From Planctomycetota bacterium (GTDB lineage Bacteria > Planctomycetota > Phycisphaerae > WQYP01), in NCBI GenBank assembly GCA_021798635.1, contig JAJZGH010000101.1, positions 1-15,971 of the forward strand: a stretch of 15,971 bases of DNA, given 5' to 3'. Made by a program: the position numbers and the translations under genes. This document shows, in pieces, positions 7,404 through 15,490 of the stretch (position 1 is the first letter of the stretch; every line of letters begins with the position of its first letter). The notes below the pieces were generated by a model, which was not told the DNA's origin, did not search any database, and saw nothing but the letters and a program-made list of their open reading frames with translations.

Positions 7404-7409
7404 TATAAT
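7404..7409 (+). promoter_or_regulatory. perfect -10 hexamer, candidate clpP promoter
   Basis: TATAAT in the context ATATATAATC lies about 105 nt before the clpP ATG, in the 204-nt gap after the reductase. The -35 region around 7381-7387 is poor. A 5-bp hairpin (7411-7415 with 7425-7429) would lie at the start of the transcript. Confidence 0.35.
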
Positions 7410-7513
7410 CGCCCGCCCACCCGCCGGGCATAGTGGCCGAGAGCCTATCGGGCGCGTATGATGGAACGTGTCTTAGATGGACACAGTTAAGAAAGTAATT
7501 GGAAGTAAACACA

Positions 7514-8236
7514 ATGACACTTTTTGATTCCCAAGGTCGCCCGGTTTCCCCGATTGCCAATCCGGTGCAGCAGGCATTTTCTCCAGAGATGGCCGCGCCG
7601 TCAGATCACATGCCGCTGCGCCCGCGGATTGCGGAATATCAGCGATGGCGGCAAATGACCGTGGATGAAATGTTGCTGGAGAACCGCGTGGTGTTTCTGG
7701 TGGGCGAAATTGATCATGCCTCCGCCACTGGCGTGATTATGCGATTGCTGTATCTGCAATCCATCCGCAAAGATCAGGATATTAACTTGTATGTGAACTC
7801 CCCCGGCGGAGCTGTGGATGATACGCTGGCGATTTACGACACCATGAAGTTAATGACATGCGATGTGGCGACATTCTGTGTCGGCAAGGCCATGAGCGGC
7901 GGTGCGGTGGTACTGGCCGCCGGCACCAAAGGCAAGCGGTATGCCTTACCCCATGCAAAAGTGATGATTCACCAGCCGTTTGGCGGCATCTATGGCCAAA
8001 CGGCGGATATCGCCATCCAGGCGGAAGAAATCCTGAAAACAAAAGAAACGCTCACCGATCTACTGGCGAAACTCACCGGGCAACCGCGTGAAAAAGTCGC
8101 GGAAGATCAGGAACGCGATAAATATTTTGATGCCAAAGAAGCGAAAGCCTATGGCCTGGTGGATGAAGTGCTGGAAGAAACGGATAAGGCCGCGAAGGAA
8201 GCTATTGCCAAAAGCCAGATGGCCCGGCCTTCATGA
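7514..8236 (+). CDS. clpP: ATP-dependent Clp protease proteolytic subunit
   Basis: A 240-residue serine peptidase of family S14, which forms the barrel that degrades proteins fed to it by ClpX or ClpA-type ATPases. The triad is complete: Ser128 (GKAMSGGA), His153 (VMIHQP) and Asp202 (QERDKYF). The Ser-His and His-Asp spacings of 25 and 49 residues equal those of E. coli ClpP (Ser111, His136, Asp185). YVNSPGG and AAGTKGKRYALP are also family-typical. The sequence around the nucleophile is MSGGA where most family members have ASMGA. The N-terminus is about 17 residues longer than the E. coli precursor and unlike it, and there is a short C-terminal extension. The ATG at 7514 has GGAAG 8 nt upstream; a TTG at 7499 is less likely. 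No clpX is adjacent, and planctomycetes often carry several clpP copies. Confidence 0.95.
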   Translation: MTLFDSQGRPVSPIANPVQQAFSPEMAAPSDHMPLRPRIAEYQRWRQMTVDEMLLENRVVFLVGEIDHASATGVIMRLLYLQSIRKDQDINLYVNSPGGAVDDTLAIYDTMKLMTCDVATFCVGKAMSGGAVVLAAGTKGKRYALPHAKVMIHQPFGGIYGQTADIAIQAEEILKTKETLTDLLAKLTGQPREKVAEDQERDKYFDAKEAKAYGLVDEVLEETDKAAKEAIAKSQMARPS

Positions 8237-8340
8237 CTTCCAGTACCGATAGGTAAGCAGTGGTACAACGCGTTCACATGCTGCGGGCGGTTAAACATTG
8301 GAATTCCGCATCACATCTTTTCAAGCGTTAAGGAGAGATC

Positions 8341-9510
8341 GTGAAAATTGCCATTTATGCCGCGCCGCTGGTCACCCGACATATTACGGGCGTTGAGCAG
8401 CTTGCCCGAAATATTGTCGCCCAATGGATCACGTTGGCAACCGAACATACCTTTTTCATGCTGCTTGAAGATCATCTCCCGTATCAGCGGGATTTTGATT
8501 CCAGTGTGATTGATGCCTTACCGTCCAACTTCCACGTTACTCGTATACATCCTGAGCGGCGATTTTCCACCATGGAAAGCATTGAAGGGTTATGGCGACG
8601 GAATGCAGCCCGGCCGGGCGGAAGAGAGCCGTGGGATATATTGCACAGCTTTTCGCCGTGGCTCCCGCGTGCTTCAGTGGCCCCGATGGTTCACACCATT
8701 CATGATTTATCCTGCGAACTTGATCCACATGTGCGCCGCACGCATGAAGGCGCCAGGCAACGAGAAATTCACCGCTCGGCTGTGCAGCGAGCCAGCCGTA
8801 CCATTGCGGTATCCCAGCAGACACGTGATGACATCATTGCCTTGTATAAAGTGCCACAGACTCGTGTAGATATTATTCATAACGGCATTAATCCGACATT
8901 TACTTCCGAGGCGGACACCGAATTGCATCAGCAGCTCATTGAGCATTTTCATACTGATCGTCGTTATATTCTGATGGTGGGATCGGACATTCCGCGGCGT
9001 AATTATCAGCGGGTCTGGCCGGCTATGGTGCGGGTACTGCGTGCCCATCCCCGCCTGCAACTGATCATGGCCGGCCGCAACCGCTGGAATCAGACCGCGT
9101 TATATCACCGCATCAGCGCGGAAGGTTTTCTCGGGCGGGTCACGTTTATCGAATCGCCTTCCGACAAGGTGCTGGCGCAGCTGTACCGTGATGCGATGTT
9201 AACCTGTTGCGGGTCCAGCTTTGAAGGTTTTGGATTGTCCGTACTGGAAGCGATGGCTTGCGGCTGTGCGGTGGCCTGCAGTGATATGATGTCTCTGCGA
9301 GAATTGGCTGGTGATGCGGTACTCTATTTTTCCCACGATGAAGAAGATTCCATGGCCGAGGCGATCTCATCGTTGGCGGATGATCCGGAATTTCGCCGGC
9401 AACTGCGACAACGCGGCTTGCAGCGCAGCAGTGAATTCACGTGGGAACATTCCGGGCACCAATTGCTGACGATTCTGGAAAATACGATTACGGCAAACCA
9501 ACAACACTGA
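8341..9510 (+). CDS. glycosyltransferase, GT-B fold, family GT4-like
   Basis: A 389-residue enzyme expected to move a sugar from a nucleotide-sugar donor to a cell-surface or polysaccharide acceptor. The first half is the acceptor domain (KIAIYAAPLVTRHITGVEQLARN, with the Gly/Glu loop typical of GT4). It is followed by HTIHDLSC and IAVSQQTRDDI, as in mannosyltransferase-like members. The second half begins near RRYILMVGSDIPRRNY and carries the retaining E-x7-E motif, Glu295 and Glu303, in SFEGFGLSVLEAMACG. There is no membrane segment. The GTG start at 8341 has AAGGAG at 8330-8335. It stands alone on the plus strand and its end overlaps the convergent RlmN-like gene by 23 bp. The donor and acceptor are unknown. 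Confidence 0.9.
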   Translation: MKIAIYAAPLVTRHITGVEQLARNIVAQWITLATEHTFFMLLEDHLPYQRDFDSSVIDALPSNFHVTRIHPERRFSTMESIEGLWRRNAARPGGREPWDILHSFSPWLPRASVAPMVHTIHDLSCELDPHVRRTHEGARQREIHRSAVQRASRTIAVSQQTRDDIIALYKVPQTRVDIIHNGINPTFTSEADTELHQQLIEHFHTDRRYILMVGSDIPRRNYQRVWPAMVRVLRAHPRLQLIMAGRNRWNQTALYHRISAEGFLGRVTFIESPSDKVLAQLYRDAMLTCCGSSFEGFGLSVLEAMACGCAVACSDMMSLRELAGDAVLYFSHDEEDSMAEAISSLADDPEFRRQLRQRGLQRSSEFTWEHSGHQLLTILENTITANQQH

Positions 9511-10432
9511 CCTGCCGCCGTAAATCCGGATTTCCCAACTGGCCGCAGGCCGCCATCAGTGGTTGGCCAATGGTGGCTCGTCGCTTAGCCAAAATTCCCA
9601 ATCCGCGCAAGTGCTGCAGAAATGCCACAATAGTCTCAGAATTACTGGGCGAAAATCGTACCGGAGTTTGGGGATTGTAGGCAATAAGATTCACAGTTAC
9701 CGGCAGGCCTTGACACCACTTTGCGAGATTCTCCGCATCCGCCGGCGAATCGTTAACACCATTCAGCATGACGTATTCAATAAGAAATCGCGTGCGGCGC
9801 GACCGCGGATAATCCAGTAATGCTTGACGCAACTCTGCCAGTGGAACGGCTTTATTGATGGGCATAAGCGTGCTGCGCAGGGCGTCTGTTGCAGCAGTCA
9901 GGGAAATTGCCAAACGCAGGGATGGCCAATTCATAGCTGCGAGCTTGCGGATACCATCTACCCGGCCCACCGTTGAAACGGTGATGCGCGAAAGCGGGAT
10001 ATTAAATTCCCCCGGTGAAACAATTGCCGCAATCGCCTGGGTAACGGCGGCAAAATTATCCAGAGGCTCGCCCATACCCATAAATACAATGTTGCGGATA
10101 TCGGGTACCGGCAGGTCACCCCCTGCATCAGCGCGCAAAAGTTCGCGGGCGGTTCTGAGCTGCTGCAGAATCTGTTCTGATGTCAGCTGCGCCAGCAATC
10201 CCATCATGCCGGTCTGGCAAAAGGTACACCCCATGCGGCAACCCACCTGCGAGGATACACACAGCGTAAACCAATGGCCGCCATGAAAATTTTTCATGGG
10301 AATAATTACGGATTCGGATTCAAGGCGTTGGTCTTTGTAAACTCCGGCCGGCAGGCAGAATTTTACCGCAGCACCCTCCCGCACAACGCGGGAAACGGTA
10401 AATGATTCGCCTGTGTCCACATTATCCGCCAT
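9488..10432 (-). CDS. RlmN/Cfr-family radical SAM methyltransferase, short form
   Basis: A 314-residue radical SAM enzyme. RlmN proper methylates C2 of A2503 in 23S rRNA and some tRNAs. The cluster-binding CxxxCxxC is Cys65, Cys69, Cys72 (GCRMGCTFC). Cys58 lies 7 residues before it, as Cys118 does in E. coli RlmN. The methyl-carrying Cys is Cys296 in AACGQLG. GMGEPLDN and the ISLTAA segment are also diagnostic. The chemistry should therefore be intact. It lacks the N-terminal accessory domain of about 60 residues found in full RlmN, and the short form is real: an in-frame TAA lies two codons before the ATG. CQTGMMGL replaces the usual CATGxxGF. It starts 9 nt after purB, so the two are probably an operon. 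It may be an RlmN paralogue with another RNA target. Confidence 0.85.
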   Translation of the reverse strand: MADNVDTGESFTVSRVVREGAAVKFCLPAGVYKDQRLESESVIIPMKNFHGGHWFTLCVSSQVGCRMGCTFCQTGMMGLLAQLTSEQILQQLRTARELLRADAGGDLPVPDIRNIVFMGMGEPLDNFAAVTQAIAAIVSPGEFNIPLSRITVSTVGRVDGIRKLAAMNWPSLRLAISLTAATDALRSTLMPINKAVPLAELRQALLDYPRSRRTRFLIEYVMLNGVNDSPADAENLAKWCQGLPVTVNLIAYNPQTPVRFSPSNSETIVAFLQHLRGLGILAKRRATIGQPLMAACGQLGNPDLRRQVSVVGLP

Positions 10433-10441
10433 GATTTATGG

Positions 10442-11881
10442 TTAGACCTTCAACACCACATCATGCGCCAGGCGGCCGTGATAACGCAGGCGGATGGGTT
10501 CAACAATCTGCCGGACAAAATCGTCAACCTGCTGCGGGGATCGCCCGATATATTTCCGGGCATCCATTAATCCGTCGAGGTCCACAGATTTAAATGCCGC
10601 ATCCGCCTTTAATCGGCTGATCAGGTCATTAGGCCTGCCATGCTGTTTAACTTCCGCAGCGGCCGCAACGGAATGCCGACGAATACGTTCATGCAAATCC
10701 TGCCGGTCTCCGCCGGCCTTCACGGCCGCCATGAGAATGTTTTCGGTGGCCATAAATGGCAATTCCGCCGCCAGTCGCTGGGCAATGACATTCTGATTAA
10801 CTACCAGGCCGCGCGACACATGCACCAGCATGTCCAATATGGCGTCTGTGGTGAGAAACGCTTCCGGGATGGACAGCCGTTTGTTGGAAGAATCGTCGAG
10901 TGTACGCTCGAACATTTGCTGGGCAGCGGTAAACAAAGGCTGCTGCACGATGCCCATAAGCCACCGGGCCAAGCCGGTGATGCGTTCGCACAGCACGGGA
11001 TTGCGCTTATAGGCCATGGCCGAAGATCCAACCTGCTGATCCTCAAAAGGTTCCTCCACTTCCTTAAATGCCGCCAACAGGCGCACATCCTGGGCTAATT
11101 TATGAGCACTGGCCCCCAAGGCGGCAAGGCTGGAAACGATCTGCACATCCACAATGCGCGAGTAGGTTTGCCCGGAAACCGGATGCACACGCTTAAAGCC
11201 GAGTTTTTCGGCTACCGCGAATTCCAGCTTTTTAACTTTTTCATGATCAGTGTCAAAAAGTTCCAGGAACGAGGCCTGGGTGCCGGTAGTACCTTTGATA
11301 CCCCGCAGCATCAGCGTCTGCTGACGTAATTCAATATCCGCCAGACATAGAACAAAATCATAGCACCAAAGAACCGCGCGCTTACCGAGCGTCGTGGGTT
11401 GCGCGGGTTGCAGGTGGGTGTAGGCCAGCACAGGCAGGTCACGCCATTGCTGAGCGAACGTGGCGACGTTATCAATGACAATGGCCAGCTTGCGGGCGAC
11501 GATATCCAGTGCATCGCGGAGCAGCAGCACATCGGTATTATCCACAATATCCATGGATGTGGCACCAAGATGCAAAATTGCTTTGGCCGCCGGGGCGGCT
11601 TTGGCGAAGGTATGTAGATGGGCCATGACATCATGGCGCAGCGTGGCCTCCTGCCGGGCGGCCTCATCAAAATCAATATCATGAATATGCGCCTTCATCT
11701 GCGCGAGTTGCTCAGCGGTGATGGGCATACCGAGCTGTTGCTGGGCTTCCGCCAACGCCAGCCAGATTTTTCGCCAGGTGGAAAATTTTCTCTGCGGAGA
11801 AAAAACTTCCAGCATTTCAGCCGAAGCGTTACGCGTGACCAGCGGGCTTTGAAAAACGAGCATTTCCGGGGGCGTTTGCAT
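10442..11881 (-). CDS. purB: adenylosuccinate lyase
   Basis: A 479-residue cytosolic enzyme of the fumarase/aspartase superfamily. It acts twice in purine synthesis, removing fumarate from SAICAR and from adenylosuccinate to give AMP. Conserved segments in order are HLGATSMDIVDNTD, AYTHLQPAQPTTLGKR and the flexible-loop signature GSSAMAYKRNPVLCER (Ser286-Ser287 region), where the catalytic serine lies. The usual loop Pro (SSxMPxK) is Ala here. Length and the KRNP form match the longer, eukaryote-like branch of the family. The ATG at 11881 (minus strand) has GGAG about 8 nt upstream. The RlmN-like gene follows after 9 nt. The leader side is a long gap shared with the divergent permease gene. 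Confidence 0.95.
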   Translation of the reverse strand: MQTPPEMLVFQSPLVTRNASAEMLEVFSPQRKFSTWRKIWLALAEAQQQLGMPITAEQLAQMKAHIHDIDFDEAARQEATLRHDVMAHLHTFAKAAPAAKAILHLGATSMDIVDNTDVLLLRDALDIVARKLAIVIDNVATFAQQWRDLPVLAYTHLQPAQPTTLGKRAVLWCYDFVLCLADIELRQQTLMLRGIKGTTGTQASFLELFDTDHEKVKKLEFAVAEKLGFKRVHPVSGQTYSRIVDVQIVSSLAALGASAHKLAQDVRLLAAFKEVEEPFEDQQVGSSAMAYKRNPVLCERITGLARWLMGIVQQPLFTAAQQMFERTLDDSSNKRLSIPEAFLTTDAILDMLVHVSRGLVVNQNVIAQRLAAELPFMATENILMAAVKAGGDRQDLHERIRRHSVAAAAEVKQHGRPNDLISRLKADAAFKSVDLDGLMDARKYIGRSPQQVDDFVRQIVEPIRLRYHGRLAHDVVLKV

Positions 11882-12425
11882 TGATTCTCCATTGGGCCGC
11901 TGTTCCGCGTATGCCGCAGGCAGGGGCCATTTGACCCAGGGTCCGATACGCCATCAACCTCAACAAACAGCTCATTGTGTGCCAGCGTATAAAACCATGC
12001 AATGTAAATAGTAACACAATATCGGTGAACTGGAAATTTGTGCCCGGATGCAGCCATTTTAAGGGTGTGGCAATAAATCCGGGCAGGCGTCCGAGGTGCG
12101 AGTTTCCAAGACGAACCATTCTCTCAGCGCCGGCATTTATGCCGTCGATTTCGCTACCCGCCGGGAAATATCGCCACACCCCCAAGTTAGCGATTGACGA
12201 ATATCGGCAGTGCGTTGACGTAAAAAGGATGATTGCTAAAGGCGTAATTTCGGTTACAACAAGAGCTTGATGGTTTGCGTGCACCTACATTGGGCAGTAA
12301 AACTCGGACGTTAGGGACTTGTTACCTCAGTTCCACAGGGGTTTTTAGGGTGTGCCGATGATTCCAAAGTTGTCGGCAAAAGCCTCACACTTTCAGACGA
12401 TCGTATATGGAACGAAGGAGTCAGG
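11882..12425. other. gene-poor divergent region between purB and the permease
   Basis: These 544 nt hold the leaders of two divergent genes. Open frames exist on both strands (a minus-strand one reaching back from 12284 into purB, a plus-strand one at 11977-12270), but neither has a convincing start, ribosome-binding site or recognisable motif, so I treat them as non-coding. The main structure is the inverted repeat at 12063-12181. The AAGGAG serving the permease is at 12415-12420. TTGACG occurs at 12194-12199 and 12215-12220 without a good -10 partner. Confidence 0.6.
12063..12181. repeat. long imperfect inverted repeat, possible structured RNA or small palindromic element
   Basis: GGGTGTGGC at 12063-12071 is the exact reverse complement of GCCACACCC at 12173-12181. 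Pairing continues inward with ATA/TAT (12073-12075 with 12169-12171), TCC/GGA (12078-12080 with 12164-12166), then GG with CC after a bulge. The enclosed 80 nt contain a second hairpin, CGGCA-TTTA-TGCCG at 12131-12144. This nested design suits a folded RNA of about 119 nt in either orientation, either a leader of purB or of the permease, or a free-standing RNA. I cannot match it to a known class. Confidence 0.45.
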
Positions 12426-13775
12426 ATGAAAAAGTTAACGAATATGTTCCGCACGGCGGATGGGGCTAATTATTGGCTTACTTTTGTGCTGGTGACCAGC
12501 CTGTTCCTCCTATGGGGGCTATTTAGCGGGATGATTGATGTGCTCAACAAGCACTTTCAGGATTCGTTGCATGTTACCAAGGCGCAGTCAGCGTTGGTGC
12601 AGGGTTCCTGGTATGGGGCTTATTTTCTTTTAGCGCTGCCCGGCGGGTGGGTGGCAAGAAAGCTCGGATATCGCGGTGGCATTCTCGCGGGTTTGATCCT
12701 GGCACTGGTGGGTTCGCTTTTATTTATTCCGGCTGTGCGGATTCACGCGTCGGAAGTGATCATGTTCGCGGCATTTCTGGCTGCGCTGTTTGTGGTTGGT
12801 GCGGGGATGACCTTTCTGGAAACCGTGGCTAATCCGTATACCACCGTATTGGGGCCGGTGGAGTCGGCGGTTTCACGAATTAACCTGGCTCAAAGTTGCA
12901 ACGCGATTGGCTGGATGCTTGGGCCTATCGTCATCAGCTACTTTATTATGTCCAAAACCTCCGTTGCCAATACCAGCAATAGAGCCATTTATGTACCGTA
13001 TCTGATCCTGGCCGGTTTGGTTGCCATTTTGATTGTGGCATTTATTGTTTCGCCGGTTCCTGACCTGCATGCGCCGCAGGAAGAGCAAGCGCCAACCCGA
13101 AAAACAGAGCATGCGCGTCCATTGATTAAGGAAAAACATTTTGTACTTGCGGTGGTGGCGCAATTCTTTTACGTGGCCGGACAAACGGGCATATTTAGTT
13201 TCTTTATTAATTATGTGAAAGATGATCGATATTCGCCCGCGTTGCCACTATGGCTGGCATCGCGGCTACCGGCGACGATGAAGTTTTCCCATGCCAATCA
13301 ATGGCACATCACTGAATACGGAGCCGGCATTATGTTATCTGTGGCCTTCGGCTGCTTTCTGGCGGGGCGCATTTCCGGCAGTGCCATTCTGCGATTTGCC
13401 AAGGCACACATTACCTTAGGCATCTATGCGGCGATTAACGTGGTAATGATGCTGCTGGTGTATCTGAATCTGGGCTGGACATCTATTATTGCTTTGATGC
13501 TGAGCTATTTTTTCATGTCCATTATGTACCCGACGATTTTCGCGTTGGGCATCCGCGGCCTGGGTGAAAAAACGAAACTCGCGGCATCCTGGATTGTCAT
13601 GTCTATTGTAGGCGGTGCCATCATGCCGTTGTTTATGGGGTGGCTGGCGGATCAATATTCCATGGGGGTCGGATTTCTGATGCCGCTGGGATGTTTTGTA
13701 TTTATCATGTTCTACGGATTCTTCTGGCAGCGGTTTTTCCGGCAGGATATGGAGCCGGAGGAAACCTCGAAGTAA
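12426..13775 (+). CDS. MFS sugar permease, FHS family (FucP-like sugar:H+ symporter)
   Basis: A 449-residue inner-membrane protein with about 12 hydrophobic segments. It resembles L-fucose/glucose-galactose permeases: SLFLLWGLFSGMIDVLNKHF at residues 25-44, the LVQGSWYGAYFLLALPGG segment, LGYRGGILAGL, and FLETVANPYTTVLGP. Asp38 and Glu132 occupy the positions of Asp46 and Glu135, which couple protons to sugar in E. coli FucP. A hydrophilic stretch between the two six-helix halves (PQEEQAPTRKTEHARP) is the usual central cytoplasmic loop. The ATG at 12426 has GGAG 5 nt upstream. No catabolic gene is adjacent, so the sugar cannot be inferred from context; fucose, glucose, galactose and related sugars are all possible. 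Confidence 0.9.
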   Translation: MKKLTNMFRTADGANYWLTFVLVTSLFLLWGLFSGMIDVLNKHFQDSLHVTKAQSALVQGSWYGAYFLLALPGGWVARKLGYRGGILAGLILALVGSLLFIPAVRIHASEVIMFAAFLAALFVVGAGMTFLETVANPYTTVLGPVESAVSRINLAQSCNAIGWMLGPIVISYFIMSKTSVANTSNRAIYVPYLILAGLVAILIVAFIVSPVPDLHAPQEEQAPTRKTEHARPLIKEKHFVLAVVAQFFYVAGQTGIFSFFINYVKDDRYSPALPLWLASRLPATMKFSHANQWHITEYGAGIMLSVAFGCFLAGRISGSAILRFAKAHITLGIYAAINVVMMLLVYLNLGWTSIIALMLSYFFMSIMYPTIFALGIRGLGEKTKLAASWIVMSIVGGAIMPLFMGWLADQYSMGVGFLMPLGCFVFIMFYGFFWQRFFRQDMEPEETSK

Positions 13776-13826
13776 TCATGTCGAGAATCTTCAAATTCCA
13801 CGAAAGCAAAAGTCAGCCGGGGATAT

Positions 13827-15263
13827 TTATATTACAAGCTCCTCTACATGCTGAGCCAGCCTGCGTTGCAGCGTGCGGACGGAGATTCCGATAGCACGGG
13901 CGGCTTTAGTCCGGTTGTTGGAAAATCGCGCCATCGCGGCGTCAATGGCCTGCCCTTCCAGTTGAGCCAGCGTCGGCGGCGTCGCAGCGTCGCCGAGCGG
14001 CGCAACTACGCCGGCGTTGCCATCAAGGTTCGTGGCGTTAATGGGATCCACTGCCGCGGTCGTCGCGGCCGCCGATCCTGCCAAAGGTTTGGCGATCTGA
14101 GTTGGAAGATCGCTAATGACCAAGGTGGTTTTGGACTCATCAGAAAGCACCATGGCACGCTCGATGACGTTCAGTAGCTCCCGGACATTCCCGGGCCAAC
14201 GGTAACATTGCAGGGCGGCTAAGGCGGCGGAATCAATAGCGTCTATCAAGCAATGATTTTGTGCGTTCACGCGGTCGATAAAAGCGCGCACCAGCAGCGG
14301 AATGTCCTGCACCCGCTCGCGCAGCGGCGGCATGCGAATCGTGATAATATTGAGGCGACAGTAGAGATCTTCGCGGAATTGGCCCTTGGCCACCATCGTC
14401 GGCAGATTCCGGCTGGTGGCTGCCAGCACGCGCGTATCAACCTTAATTTCCCGATGTCCACCCAGGGGAGTGACCACCCGGCATTCCAAAACGCGCAGCA
14501 ATTTGGCTTGCAGCGGCAAGGAGCAATCGCCGATTTCATCGATGAATAATGTGCCGCCCTTCGCGGCTTCGAAATGGCCGGCACGCGCCCCAGTGGCCCC
14601 CGTAAAGGCACCTTTTTCATAGCCAAATAATTCGCTTTCTATCAGGGATTCAGGCGTGGCAGCGCAATTCATGGCGATGAAGGGGCCTGCGTTGCGCGGA
14701 GAATTTCGGTGGATAGCTTGCGCCGTAAGGTCTTTGCCGGTTCCGGATTCTCCTAAAATCAGAACCGTGCTGAAGGCGTGGCTGGAGCAGGCGATCAAAT
14801 CGAAAACTTCCAACATTGCCGGTGAGCGACCTATCATACCCTCTTTAGAAGCAACCACTTCTTTCATGGGTTCGGCCTTTTCTTGCTGTTGGCAGGCCTG
14901 TACCAGTCCCATGAGTTTAGACAGTAGAAGTTTGGCATCCTCAAGCGTGTGCCTGCCGTGAGGCCCTCCAACGGCGATGGCTTCAAGCAGAGACGCGGCG
15001 GACTGCGTTTCAAGAATCTGGGGCACCGGCGTTTCGGGAAAATAAGTCTTCCAGTGAGAGCTAATATCCATGCCTGGAAGGTCGCCGGAAATCAGGTGAG
15101 CGATCACGCAGTCGATCCCCGCTTCGACAAAACGCACAGCCTTTTCGGCAGAGTCCGTCAGTTTGACGTTGTACCCCGCATGGGTCAGAAGACTCTCGAG
15201 TGCAGCCCGCTGCGTGGGATTGTCTTCAATTACGAGAATTTTATATTCATCGGTGGTCTTCAT
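13827..15263 (-). CDS. sigma-54-dependent response regulator (NtrC family) with degenerate receiver domain
   Basis: A 478-residue enhancer-binding protein. Residues 5-115 are a receiver domain (ILVIEDNPTQRAAL; acidic pair Glu13-Asp14). The phospho-acceptor position is His56 (DCVIAHLISGDLPGMD), and the conserved Lys-Pro near residue 105 is lost. Next comes the AAA+ domain: Walker A GESGTGK at 171-177, the sigma-54 loop GAFTGA at 218-223, Walker B GGTLFIDEIGD, then FREDLYCRLN and WPGNVREL. An Ala/Thr-rich linker leads to a Fis-type helix-turn-helix at the end (TKAARAIGISVRTLQRRL). The core should drive sigma-54 transcription, but probably not by ordinary Asp phosphorylation. The frame is open to 15422; I chose the ATG at 15263 because the receiver domain begins there and GGAG lies upstream. 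It lies downstream of a PEP-CTERM-type gene on the same strand. Confidence 0.9.
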   Translation of the reverse strand: MKTTDEYKILVIEDNPTQRAALESLLTHAGYNVKLTDSAEKAVRFVEAGIDCVIAHLISGDLPGMDISSHWKTYFPETPVPQILETQSAASLLEAIAVGGPHGRHTLEDAKLLLSKLMGLVQACQQQEKAEPMKEVVASKEGMIGRSPAMLEVFDLIACSSHAFSTVLILGESGTGKDLTAQAIHRNSPRNAGPFIAMNCAATPESLIESELFGYEKGAFTGATGARAGHFEAAKGGTLFIDEIGDCSLPLQAKLLRVLECRVVTPLGGHREIKVDTRVLAATSRNLPTMVAKGQFREDLYCRLNIITIRMPPLRERVQDIPLLVRAFIDRVNAQNHCLIDAIDSAALAALQCYRWPGNVRELLNVIERAMVLSDESKTTLVISDLPTQIAKPLAGSAAATTAAVDPINATNLDGNAGVVAPLGDAATPPTLAQLEGQAIDAAMARFSNNRTKAARAIGISVRTLQRRLAQHVEELVI

Positions 15264-15400
15264 GTCTTGGCTGCTCCAAAGTAGCCGGCGCGGAATGCAT
15301 AAATTGGCGATCCACTGTCTAACACAAGAAGTTGGTGCATCGTTCCCATCTTGACCCGCAAATGGAATGAATTTACATCTGCTGCGCCGATAATGCGAAA

Positions 15401-15436
15401 AGCCGGGAATACCATTTTGCAAGGGTATTCCCGGCT
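15401..15436 (-). terminator. strong intrinsic terminator of the PEP-CTERM-type gene
   Basis: AGCCGGGAATACC at 15401-15413 and GGTATTCCCGGCT at 15424-15436 form a perfect 13-bp stem with a 10-nt loop. Read on the minus strand it is followed by TTTTCGC. It lies about 55 nt after the stop of the PEP-CTERM-type gene and separates that gene from the regulator. On the plus strand there is no T-run after it. Confidence 0.8.
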
Positions 15437-15490
15437 GGTCAAAATCAGATCATGTATTCATCATACTGAATCCATTCATTGTGAACACCT

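Noticed and set aside
11960..11985. TGGCAC with GG-N10-GC spacing on the minus strand, sigma-54-like, upstream of purB
   Set aside because: The -12 half lacks the TT before GC and purB is not an expected sigma-54 target; one partial match is not enough.
12085..12135. CTGAGA on the minus strand within the inverted repeat, suggesting a TPP riboswitch
   Set aside because: The second conserved TPP segment and the rest of the THI-box consensus are missing, and neither neighbour is a thiamine gene.
11977..12270. Plus-strand 97-residue ORF in the same gap
   Set aside because: No recognisable domain and no good start; it lies antisense to another open frame, as expected by chance.
11829..12284. Minus-strand 151-residue ORF spanning the gap and the start of purB
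   Set aside because: It overlaps purB in another frame, has no family motif or ribosome-binding site, and much of it is the inverted repeat.
15264..15422. N-terminal extension of the sigma-54 regulator
   Set aside because: The 53 extra residues look non-conserved, cross the likely leader region and end against the terminator hairpin; the receiver domain starts at the ATG at 15263.
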